64,000 nucleotides of DNA, from assembly GCA_002343775.1 (NCBI GenBank), contig DDSH01000026.1:62001-126000 (forward strand). Reading direction: 5' to 3'. This DNA comes from Anaerolineales bacterium UBA2395. GTDB taxonomy: Bacteria > Chloroflexota > Anaerolineae > Anaerolineales > Villigracilaceae. The translations under genes and the position numbers were made by a program. Under the pieces are notes generated by a model. The model saw only the letters and a program-made list of their open reading frames with translations, was not told where the DNA came from and searched no databases. Every line of letters starts with the position of its first letter. The first letter of the stretch is position 1. This document shows, in pieces, positions 24,943 through 32,512 of the stretch.

Positions 24943-26295
24943 ATGCCACAAACACAAATCGCATGTCCCCGTTGTAGACAAATGATCGCTGCCAACGTCG
25001 AGCAATTGTTCGATGTGACCGCCGACCCGCAAGCCAAACAGAGGCTTCTGAGCGGGCAGTCCAACCATGCCCGCTGCCCGCACTGCGGGTATCAGGGCAG
25101 GCTCGCCACGCCTGTGGTCTATCATGACAATGAGAAGGAACTACTACTCACCTTCTTCCCATCTGAATTGGGACTGCCGTTGAACGAACAGGAGCGGATG
25201 ATCGGTCCGTTGATCAAGCAGGTCACCGACCGGCTGCCGCCCGAAAAGCGCAAGGCATACCTGCTCAAGCCGCAGGCAAACCTGACGTATGAGTCAATGC
25301 TTGAGACCATTCTAGGCAAGGATGGCGTCACGCCCGAAATGCTCAAGGGACAACAGGAACGCGTCGGACTCATTGAGCGGCTGATCCAAGTCACAACCAA
25401 GGATGTACGCTCGGAGTTGATCAAGCAAAACGAAAAGATTATCGACGAACAGTTCTTTGCGCTGTTCAGCCGCATCGCGCAGGGAGCCCTCGGCAGCGGG
25501 CAGGAACAGATCGCCCGCGCATTGATCGACGTGCAAACCCAATTGCTGGAAGAGACCGAATATGGTCGTCAGCTGAAGGAATCTGTCGGGGAACTGGAAG
25601 CAGCTCAAAGGGTCTTGCAAGAAGCGGGTCAGACTCTGACGCGCGAAAAACTTCTGGACTTTGTGCTTGAGTCGCAGACCGATGCCCGCATCCGGGCATT
25701 CGTCTCGCTCGCGCGCGGCGGCATGGATTATGTCTTCTTCCAGACGTTGAGTGAAAAGATCGAAAAGACCAGCGGCGAGGAAAAGACAAGGCTGGAAGGC
25801 ATCCGCGACAAATTGCTGGAGTACGTCAACGACGTGGATAAGCAGATGGAAGCGCGCTATAAACAGGCGCAGGAGTTCGTCGAGTCGCTGCTGGTGCAGG
25901 AAGATGTCGAAAATGCGGTGAAGGCGAATCTCGAAAACTTTACGCAAGATGCGGTGGATATCGCCCAGCAAATGCTTCGGCAGGCTTCGGAAAAGAACGA
26001 TTACGCCCGCATGGGTAAACTACAAAAGATGATCCAGGTGCTGCAAGCCGCGAGCGCCCCGCCGGAAGTAATGTTCATCGAGCAATTGATCCAACTTCCG
26101 GATGCCGCCGCTGTCGAAGCCGCCCTCTCGCAAAACGAAGCGATGGTCACCCAGCAGCTGCTGGATACGCTGACCGGTCTCGCCACACAGATGGAATCGC
26201 AAAGCGACAACCCCGAAGCCAAGGCGATGGCAGAAAGATTGAGCGAGGTATATAAAATTGCGCTCAAGATCTCGATGAAGAAAAATTTGGGATAA
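24943..26295 (+). CDS. CpXC-domain protein with long helical C-terminal region
   Basis: The 450-residue product starts with a zinc-ribbon-like CpXC domain: CPRC (C8, C11) and CPHC (C45, C48). Residues from about 120 on are almost entirely helical and charged, with several heptad-like stretches (for example around residues 200-240 and 280-330), suggesting a coiled-coil rod. There is no membrane segment. The biochemical role of CpXC proteins is unknown. The ATG at 24943 has GGAAG 7 nt upstream and replaces an earlier in-frame start. TAAAAT at 24897-24902 may be its -10. Confidence 0.75.
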   Translation: MPQTQIACPRCRQMIAANVEQLFDVTADPQAKQRLLSGQSNHARCPHCGYQGRLATPVVYHDNEKELLLTFFPSELGLPLNEQERMIGPLIKQVTDRLPPEKRKAYLLKPQANLTYESMLETILGKDGVTPEMLKGQQERVGLIERLIQVTTKDVRSELIKQNEKIIDEQFFALFSRIAQGALGSGQEQIARALIDVQTQLLEETEYGRQLKESVGELEAAQRVLQEAGQTLTREKLLDFVLESQTDARIRAFVSLARGGMDYVFFQTLSEKIEKTSGEEKTRLEGIRDKLLEYVNDVDKQMEARYKQAQEFVESLLVQEDVENAVKANLENFTQDAVDIAQQMLRQASEKNDYARMGKLQKMIQVLQAASAPPEVMFIEQLIQLPDAAAVEAALSQNEAMVTQQLLDTLTGLATQMESQSDNPEAKAMAERLSEVYKIALKISMKKNLG

Positions 26296-26298
26296 TGA

Positions 26299-26330
26299 AG
26301 AAGCGGTCATGTGAACATGACCGCTTCTGT
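26299..26330 (+). terminator. Rho-independent terminator after the CpXC gene
   Basis: A perfect 14-bp inverted repeat (26299-26312 with 26315-26328) is followed by a GTTTATT run directly after the stop at 26295. Confidence 0.8.
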
Positions 26331-26398
26331 TTATTGTAATTGCTTGATCACGCCAGAGGATTTCAACCACGCAAAGCATTCTGCAACCAACGTTTTCC

Positions 26399-27220
26399 CT
26401 ACAAAAAGCCGCCTCTCAACCCTTCGAACAGATCCGTTTCGACCTTCCTGCCGCCATTGACCAAACTATAAGCCCGGAAGAACGTCCCTTGCATTGCCAA
26501 AACTGCCGAGGCGGCATCTTCATGCAATTCTGCAAGTTTTCCGAGAGAGGGCAACTGGCTTTTATGGCAGCGGATCGCCCGCCATGCAACAGGGGCATAT
26601 TCCGCCATTGAGATGCGGGTGGTGATCATCCAGTCCTTCCAGGGGTTTTCACCACGGATCTGGTCATCCACGCGGAAGGTCAGGTCATCGATAAAAGGAG
26701 CAACAAGGTTGACGAAATTCTCGTCATCCACCATGTAATACAGTTTCAAGACACGATGCGGCGGGAGATTATCCGGGTCTTTGTAACGCTCGTCTGCGGC
26801 GCAGACAACGGCAGCATTTGTGAATTGTCCAATGGCAATGTGGTCAGGATGCCCATAGATACCATCGTGCGGAAATGTCACTACCACGTGCGGCTGGATG
26901 CGGCGGATATGGGTAACGATGCGTTCGGTGGCTTCGGCATGGTCGGCTTGGTCTACATCTCCGTCAATGTAATCGAGGAAGGAAAGGCTGGTCATGCCAA
27001 GCTCGCGAATGGCGGCTTCCAATTCGGCGGTACGGATTTTGCCGAGTCGCTCCAAGCCAGGATTCTGCTCCTCGGGACCGAACCAGCCTCTCTCTCCGCG
27101 TGAAGCGCAGACGAGGTGTGTCTCCACTCCTTCGGCGGAATACTTGGCGAGAGTCGCACCCATTCCCATTGATTCGTCGTCCGGGTGGGCAAATACGGCG
27201 AGCAATTTAAGGTTGTCCAT
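26399..27220 (-). CDS. LmbE/PIG-L family N-deacetylase
   Basis: The 273-residue product has the zinc-binding AHPDDE motif (residues 11-16) and the distal HPDH element (GIYGHPDHIAIG). Family members remove acetyl groups from N-acetylglucosamine-containing compounds, for example in mycothiol, bacillithiol and GPI synthesis. No thiol-synthesis partner is present in the window, so the substrate is open. Two ATG codons are adjacent; the second (27220) has the better AGGAG spacing. It is the last gene of a minus-strand run with the PPOX and FHA genes. Confidence 0.85.
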   Translation of the reverse strand: MDNLKLLAVFAHPDDESMGMGATLAKYSAEGVETHLVCASRGERGWFGPEEQNPGLERLGKIRTAELEAAIRELGMTSLSFLDYIDGDVDQADHAEATERIVTHIRRIQPHVVVTFPHDGIYGHPDHIAIGQFTNAAVVCAADERYKDPDNLPPHRVLKLYYMVDDENFVNLVAPFIDDLTFRVDDQIRGENPWKDWMITTRISMAEYAPVAWRAIRCHKSQLPSLGKLAELHEDAASAVLAMQGTFFRAYSLVNGGRKVETDLFEGLRGGFL

Positions 27221-27275
27221 CATATCTCCTAAAATTAATAGTGGCAGATGCGTCCACGCAACTGCCACCCGCTGT

Positions 27276-27749
27276 TTACCGCTTCGAAACTTTTATCAAG
27301 GTTTCCGCTGTAATATTGTACGCCTTGGCAAAGCCTGCCACGTATCGCCCACCCTTGGGCGTGATCTTCCAAAAATTGAAATCTGCCATATTGAAGAGCT
27401 GTTCAGACTCGGGAAAACGGTCGAGGTAGCTCTCCTTGAGGCGGGTATAGCCGGGTTCGCCGTTTTGAATGGGTTCCGCGGTGCCACGAATGGACACGCG
27501 CGCCAGTGTTTGCGGGTCGGCGCGGTTATCATCCGTTTCACAGATGAACAAACTTACCCGGTGATCCTTTTGCATATCCACGGTATGTTGGGCAAGCCGA
27601 CTGACGAAGATGTAGAAAGCGGAAAAATCCCCCGTTGGGAGATATGCCGCCATCGAAACTTGCGGGGCTTCATCGCGGAGGGTGCCAAGCGTTGCAATGC
27701 GGGTGCTGCGTATCAGTTGGGCAAGTACTTTTTCAGATTGGGCATCCAT
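27276..27749 (-). CDS. PPOX-fold flavin-type protein
   Basis: The 157-residue product has the split-barrel pattern of the pyridoxamine 5'-phosphate oxidase superfamily: ATLGTLRDEAPQVSM near the N-terminus, a FYIFVSRLAQHT strand-helix, then RVSLFICE and RVSIRGTAE. Such proteins bind FMN, F420 or heme; the HugZ-like C-terminal extension is absent. No specific reaction can be assigned. It begins 10 bp after the FHA gene and lies 55 bp before the LmbE gene, so co-transcription with both is likely. Confidence 0.8.
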   Translation of the reverse strand: MDAQSEKVLAQLIRSTRIATLGTLRDEAPQVSMAAYLPTGDFSAFYIFVSRLAQHTVDMQKDHRVSLFICETDDNRADPQTLARVSIRGTAEPIQNGEPGYTRLKESYLDRFPESEQLFNMADFNFWKITPKGGRYVAGFAKAYNITAETLIKVSKR

Positions 27750-27759
27750 GTCAGATTCT

Positions 27760-28416
27760 TTATTCGCCGTGTGGTGGGTTATCCAGTCGCAATCCGTGTC
27801 CACGAACTGTATTGATGAATTGATGGCTGGGGTCGAGAACTGCCAGCCTGTCTCTCAGGCGGCGGATGAGAGCGTCCAACGCCTGGTCTGAGACTCCAGC
27901 CATTTGCTCTTCGCCCCAAACGACCGAAACCAGGTCACTGCGTCCGACCACCTGCCCCTGCCGTTCGTACAACATCCACAACAATTTGAACTGCTGGGCA
28001 GAGAGCGGAGGGACGAGTTGTTGTTGATTGACCCAAACCTGGCGCGACTTTTGATCCATCAACAAGCGACCCGCACGCAGGCCGCCTTCCGCCAGCGGCA
28101 TGGTCGCGTCGGAGGTGAGGAAGACGAATTGTTGCGCCAGTGCGATCCCGAACAAGTCGCCGTCTTGAAGCATCACCGGCGCGGATAACTCCGTCCCGTT
28201 ATGGTTGGTGCCGTTCTTGCTCCCCAGATCTTCAATCGCCACGCCTTCCGATGACAGGGTGACACGCGCATGAAAGCGGGAGACCTGCCGGTCTTGCAAT
28301 TGGATATCGCAGGTCGGGTCGCGACCAATCATCAGAGTATGCGTCAACGCCCAGCGCTGCCCTTTAAGAGGACCATCCTGGGCGACAATGATCGGGAAAT
28401 CGCCGTCGTTTTCCAT
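27760..28416 (-). CDS. FHA-domain winged-helix transcription regulator
   Basis: The 218-residue product has an N-terminal FHA domain (about 8-95) with GRDPTCDI (31-38), the phosphothreonine-binding SRFHA (46-50) and DLGSKNGT (63-70). A C-terminal OmpR/PhoB-type winged helix (about 125-218) ends with TVRGHGLRL. It should bind a phosphothreonine peptide and DNA, a pairing like EmbR of mycobacteria but in the opposite domain order. The frame is open upstream to a TTG at 28491; the ATG at 28416 was preferred because GAGG/AGGAG lies immediately upstream. It is divergent from a Ser/Thr kinase gene. Confidence 0.85.
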   Translation of the reverse strand: MENDGDFPIIVAQDGPLKGQRWALTHTLMIGRDPTCDIQLQDRQVSRFHARVTLSSEGVAIEDLGSKNGTNHNGTELSAPVMLQDGDLFGIALAQQFVFLTSDATMPLAEGGLRAGRLLMDQKSRQVWVNQQQLVPPLSAQQFKLLWMLYERQGQVVGRSDLVSVVWGEEQMAGVSDQALDALIRRLRDRLAVLDPSHQFINTVRGHGLRLDNPPHGE

Positions 28417-28630
28417 GCTCTCCTCTATCGCCGCCGACTGAAGTTGTTTATCGAAAAAATCATTCACAAGAATTATGCTCCATAAGCCCAAAGACGTTTA
28501 TAATATAGCAGAAAAGTGGAAATCTGTGCAATGATTATATTGGAAATGTCATGATTTTCAATATAACAGTGATACACGCCGAAAATATCGCTGATGCCCG
28601 CATCCACTTGCAAGGAACGAAGGAGAAGAT

Positions 28631-29620
28631 TTGCCCCAGTCATTAAAGAATGGGGAGATCCTGCGTGACCGCTACAAAGTCCGTGAACAGATCGGGCAGG
28701 GCGGCACCGGCAATATTTATCTTGCAGACGATCTGCGATTGCAGGGTCGTCTTTGTGCTTTGAAGGAAGTCGAGCACAATCAGGCTCTCCCAACCGAAAT
28801 GTTCGAACAGGCACGCGAGCAATTCTTTCGCGAGGCTTCCGTGCTTGCGCGCCTCGACCACCCAAACCTGCCCAAGGTTTCAGATTATTTTGCCGTTGAT
28901 TCGCGCGATTACCTCGTTATGGATTATGTGCCGGGCAAAGACCTGCGCGAACAGATGCAGGAAGCGCGGCGTAATAAATCCTTCCTGCCTGAAAAAGAAG
29001 TGTTGCGTTGGGCGATTCAGATCGCAGACGCGCTGCACTACCTGCACAACCAGGATCCGCCCATCATCCATCGCGACATCAAACCGAGCAACATCAAACT
29101 CACTCCCAGCGGGTTGGTCAAACTCGTGGATTTCGGGCTGGTCAAGATCATGGCGCCCGACGAGGTCACCATCACCGTTATCCACGGTCAGGGAACCGCG
29201 CTGTACACGCCGCTCGAACAATACGGCGGAGACGACACCCATACCGACCCACGAGCGGATATATTTTCCTTCGGGGCGACTCTCTATCACTTGTTGACGA
29301 ACGAACCTCCCGCCGAAGTGCGGAAGCGCTTCTTAAATTCCCGCAACCTGACCCCGCCCAGAGACATCAATCCACGCCTCAGCCCGCACGTAGAGCGAGC
29401 CATCCTATGGGCAATGGCCCTGCACCCGGACGACCGCCCGGCAAATGTGCTCACCTTCCGCGATGCGCTGGTTGGAAAACAGGACGCACCTGAAAACCCC
29501 AACCTCGACCGTCTCGGCTTCGAAATTCCCGACATTAAGATCGTTACTTCAGAACAGGTCGCAGGGTATGTTGCCGCCGGTTTGTTTTTGGTAGGGTTGG
29601 TCGCCACCTTAATGAGGTAG
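28631..29620 (+). CDS. Hanks-type serine/threonine kinase with C-terminal membrane anchor
   Basis: The 329-residue product starts at a TTG with AAGGAG 5-6 nt upstream. It has the glycine loop GQGGTG (22-27), catalytic Lys45 (CALKEVE), HRDIKPSN with the catalytic Asp, and DFG (LVDFGLVK), all intact. The kinase domain fills nearly the whole protein; residues about 305-325 form one transmembrane helix and there is no extracellular sensor. It is divergent from the FHA regulator, whose phosphothreonine-binding fold makes it an attractive substrate or reader (inference). Confidence 0.9.
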   Translation: MPQSLKNGEILRDRYKVREQIGQGGTGNIYLADDLRLQGRLCALKEVEHNQALPTEMFEQAREQFFREASVLARLDHPNLPKVSDYFAVDSRDYLVMDYVPGKDLREQMQEARRNKSFLPEKEVLRWAIQIADALHYLHNQDPPIIHRDIKPSNIKLTPSGLVKLVDFGLVKIMAPDEVTITVIHGQGTALYTPLEQYGGDDTHTDPRADIFSFGATLYHLLTNEPPAEVRKRFLNSRNLTPPRDINPRLSPHVERAILWAMALHPDDRPANVLTFRDALVGKQDAPENPNLDRLGFEIPDIKIVTSEQVAGYVAAGLFLVGLVATLMR

Positions 29621-29631
29621 CACAGGGAGCA

Positions 29632-30564
29632 TTACACCTCTGCCCTGGCTTTTTCGATCAAGCGGCAGAACGAACACAAGCCCGGCGCTGATGTGGCTTG
29701 ACCGCACTCCGGGCAGGCATGCAGGTTCACTTGCTCGATGGTCTTCTCCTGGAACAAATCCCCTTTTAGTTTCGCATCCAAAAATTTGACGTAGAACGTC
29801 ATTTTCGTGCCAGGACGTACGTTCTCCAACTGATTGAGCGCTTCCTTGTAGAAGATCTGCTTCGATCCCTCGGCAAATGGACATTCTTCATAAATGTATT
29901 CGATGCCCCGCGCCAGCGCATAGGCTGTCATCTCGCGCTCGTAAAAGCGACACAGCGGCTTGACCTTGCGCGCCAAGCCATCCGAGGAAGGCAAAACGGG
30001 TCCCTGCCGAATCAGGTATTCGGACGACCATTGCAAGGTATTTCCAAACAACACCGCCGCCTCGTCATCGAGATTATGCCCCGTGGCAAGCACATCATAT
30101 CCCAAGTCACGGGCGATGCGGTTCATCTCATGGCGTTTGGCAAGCCCGCAGACCGCGCACGGTTTCCCGCGCCCGCGATGGCTGATGTTCGCCAGCACCG
30201 GAATGGAATGACCGTATTCCTTTTCGACATCCACCACATGCAATTTGAGGTTGTGGTCTTGTGCGAATTTTTCCGTTAACCGCTGCGATTCGTGAGAATA
30301 GTCGATGCCGCCATCGATACCGAGACCGAGATACAGCCCATCCGCCTGATAGCCAAGGCGAGCAAGAATATCCCACAGCGAGAGCGAATCCTTGCCGCCC
30401 GAAACCGCCACGAGGATCTTCTCCTCATGCGTGAACATTCGATATTTTTTGATGAAGCGTTCCGTTTGTTCGGGGACCCATGCAAGGAAATCATCCTTGC
30501 AAAGCGCCATGTTATGCTGGCGCATATTGACCGAGGCTTTGCCGCCACACTTCTTGCATTTCAT
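29632..30564 (-). CDS. ttuA: TtuA/Ncs6-type tRNA 2-thiolation enzyme
   Basis: The 310-residue product adenylates a tRNA uridine and replaces its 2-oxygen with sulfur (family knowledge). It has an N-terminal zinc site (C3, C6, H17, C22), the PP-loop SGGKDS (55-60), three cysteines C136, C139 and C228 at the spacing of the [4Fe-4S] ligands of Thermus TtuA, and a C-terminal zinc ribbon (C284, C287, C297, C300). The ATG at 30564 follows the stop of the sulfur-carrier gene by 2 nt, which supports TtuA over the related TtcA. The target (T54 or another position) cannot be read here. Confidence 0.88.
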   Translation of the reverse strand: MKCKKCGGKASVNMRQHNMALCKDDFLAWVPEQTERFIKKYRMFTHEEKILVAVSGGKDSLSLWDILARLGYQADGLYLGLGIDGGIDYSHESQRLTEKFAQDHNLKLHVVDVEKEYGHSIPVLANISHRGRGKPCAVCGLAKRHEMNRIARDLGYDVLATGHNLDDEAAVLFGNTLQWSSEYLIRQGPVLPSSDGLARKVKPLCRFYEREMTAYALARGIEYIYEECPFAEGSKQIFYKEALNQLENVRPGTKMTFYVKFLDAKLKGDLFQEKTIEQVNLHACPECGQATSAPGLCSFCRLIEKARAEV

Positions 30565-30566
30565 CG

Positions 30567-30758
30567 TCAACCGCCCGAGATCACAGCCACGAGTTTGATG
30601 ACATCCCCATCCTTCAAAATCTCGTCCTCGGTGATCATCTCGCCGTTGCGGGTCGCAATGACCGCCTCCGGGACGATGTTACTTTTCTTCAAGGCATCCA
30701 GCAGAGCCATGCCCGCTTTCACCTCGAATTCCTGATTTCTCAAGATCAATTTAACCAT
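30567..30758 (-). CDS. ttuB: Ubiquitin-like sulfur carrier (TtuB/ThiS/MoaD type)
   Basis: The 63-residue product is a beta-grasp sulfur carrier ending in GlyGly (VAVISGG), the C-terminus that is converted to a thiocarboxylate. It lacks the family-specific features that would separate ThiS, MoaD and TtuB; its position directly before ttuA argues for the tRNA-thiolation carrier TtuB. The E1-like activating enzyme is not in the window. Confidence 0.8.
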   Translation of the reverse strand: MVKLILRNQEFEVKAGMALLDALKKSNIVPEAVIATRNGEMITEDEILKDGDVIKLVAVISGG

Positions 30759-30805
30759 TATTAAACTCCTAGGGGATTTTTATTCTACCACGCCCAATTG
30801 TCACC

Positions 30806-30834
30806 TTGACATTCACACGCGCATGACGTAGCAT
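30806..30834 (+). promoter_or_regulatory. Consensus promoter for a leaderless glycosyltransferase transcript
   Basis: -35 TTGACA (30806-30811), 17-bp spacer, -10 TAGCAT (30829-30834). The predicted start coincides with the ATG at 30841; there is no Shine-Dalgarno sequence. Confidence 0.7.
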
Positions 30835-30840
30835 AGCTTT

Positions 30841-32043
30841 ATGCGTATCGGAATGATGGTCGACAGCTATAAACCGTATATCAGCGGGATCACCAACTAC
30901 GTCGAGATCAACAAACAGTATCTCGAACAGGCGGGTCACGAAGTTTTCGTTTTCACATTCGGAGACCTCGACTACAAGGATGAGGAAAAGAACATCATCC
31001 GCAGCCCCGGCTTGCCTCTGGCAGATACGGGTTTTTATCTGTCCATGCGCTATTCGCGTCAGGCAAAAAAACTTCTGCAAACCATGGATATCGCCCATGT
31101 GCATCACCCCTTCCTAAGCGGACGCCTCGCCTTGCGGTATTGCCGACCGGTCAAGATCCCCATCATCTACACCAACCATACCCGCTACGATTTGTATGCC
31201 CAAACCTACCTGCCAATGATGCCGGAAGAAGTCAGTCAGGGACTCTTGCAATCTTACATGCCTCCCTTCTGCAAGGCAGTTGACCTGGTCATCACACCTT
31301 CGCCCGGCATGGAGAAAGTGCTACGCGAACTCAAAGTGGAGGGCGAGATCGAGATCGTTCCAAACGGCGTGGACTTAAAGGACTTTCGTTCCGCCGAGCC
31401 AATTCCACGCGAAACATTCGGCTTCACAAAAGACGATATCCTGCTGGTCTACGCCGGGCGCATTGCGCTGGAAAAAAACCTGCCCTTCCTGCTTGAAGCG
31501 TTTCGGGGCGTCAGCCGCGCCATCCCAAATGTCCACCTCATGCTCATTGGCGGCGGCGTTCAACAATACGAAGAGGAAATTCACGACCTCATCAACGAGT
31601 TGGACCTCTCCAGCCGTGTACGAACAACAGGCAGAATTCCCTACAACCAACTCCCCGCCCACCTTGCCATGTGCGATATTTTCGTCACAGCATCCGTCAC
31701 CGAGGTTCATCCGCTATCCGTTATCGAAGCGATGGGAGCGGGACTGCCCGTCATGGGCATTGAGTCTGTTGGCGTGGGCGACACCATCGAAGACGGCGTG
31801 ACCGGCTTTCTGGCGACTGAAGACCTGCCGACCTTCACCGCCAAACTCACCCGCCTCTGTCTGGACCCGCAACTTCGCCAGCAAATGAGCCAGTCTGCCC
31901 GTGAGGTTTCTTCTGTGTACGCCATCGAACGCACCACCGAACTGATGCTCGAACATTACGAGAGATTGTCCGCCGACTTCAAACCCCGCAAAGGCAGTTG
32001 GCGCACACGCCTGCGCAGCCTTGTGGAACCGTTCATTTCATGA
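30841..32043 (+). CDS. GT4-family glycosyltransferase
   Basis: The 400-residue product has the GT-B fold: an N-terminal MRIGMMVDSYKPYISGI acceptor-domain start, HVHHPF and YTNHTRYD, then the nucleotide-sugar domain with VPNGVDL, YAGRIALEKN and the E-x7-E region (VTEVHPLSVIEAMGAGLPV). It resembles diacylglycerol glucosyltransferases (glycolipid synthesis) and related enzymes, but the acceptor is not proven. It overlaps the yraN start by 4 bases. Confidence 0.88.
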   Translation: MRIGMMVDSYKPYISGITNYVEINKQYLEQAGHEVFVFTFGDLDYKDEEKNIIRSPGLPLADTGFYLSMRYSRQAKKLLQTMDIAHVHHPFLSGRLALRYCRPVKIPIIYTNHTRYDLYAQTYLPMMPEEVSQGLLQSYMPPFCKAVDLVITPSPGMEKVLRELKVEGEIEIVPNGVDLKDFRSAEPIPRETFGFTKDDILLVYAGRIALEKNLPFLLEAFRGVSRAIPNVHLMLIGGGVQQYEEEIHDLINELDLSSRVRTTGRIPYNQLPAHLAMCDIFVTASVTEVHPLSVIEAMGAGLPVMGIESVGVGDTIEDGVTGFLATEDLPTFTAKLTRLCLDPQLRQQMSQSAREVSSVYAIERTTELMLEHYERLSADFKPRKGSWRTRLRSLVEPFIS

Positions 32044-32393
32044 CCAAACACAATCAGAAAGTCGGCGCATGGGGCGAAGACATCGCCGCCCAATGGCTCG
32101 CAGAACGCGGGCTGGAAATCATCGCCCGCAACATCCGCACACCCTATGGAGAGATCGACATCATTGCCCGCAATGGAGACATTACCATTTTTGTGGAAGT
32201 AAAAACACTGACTTCCAGTAAAAACTTCCTGCCAGAGCATCAGGTCACACCGCGCAAACGCGAACATATGCTCAACTCGGCACAACACTACGCCGCCCAA
32301 AACGACCTCGACCACTGGCAGATCGATGTCCTCGCCATCGAAGGCAGACTCGGGGGTACGCCGACCATCACACATTTCGAGAACGCAATCTAA
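32040..32393 (+). CDS. yraN: YraN/UPF0102 family endonuclease-like protein
   Basis: The 117-residue product has the PD-(D/E)xK-like core of the UPF0102 family: GAWGEDIAAQWLAERG, TPYGEIDIIARNG and FVEVKT. These residues (E, D, E-x-K) match restriction-endonuclease-like folds; the cellular role is not firmly known. The ATG overlaps the upstream TGA (ATGA), so it is coupled to the glycosyltransferase. Confidence 0.9.
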   Translation: MTKHNQKVGAWGEDIAAQWLAERGLEIIARNIRTPYGEIDIIARNGDITIFVEVKTLTSSKNFLPEHQVTPRKREHMLNSAQHYAAQNDLDHWQIDVLAIEGRLGGTPTITHFENAI

Positions 32394-32512
32394 TCCAGTC
32401 TCTCAGCGCCTTCACAAGCACTTGGTTTATAATAAATTTATATCGAATGAACTAACGCAGGCAATTTCGGATCACGCCTGCCCGTCCAAGCCAACGACAA
32501 GGAGAGAACACC

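Noticed and set aside
29621..29665. Terminator between the Ser/Thr kinase and ttuA
   Set aside because: Only a 5-bp CAGGG/CCCTG stem before TTTTT is seen, with a long loop overlapping the ttuA end; too weak to call.
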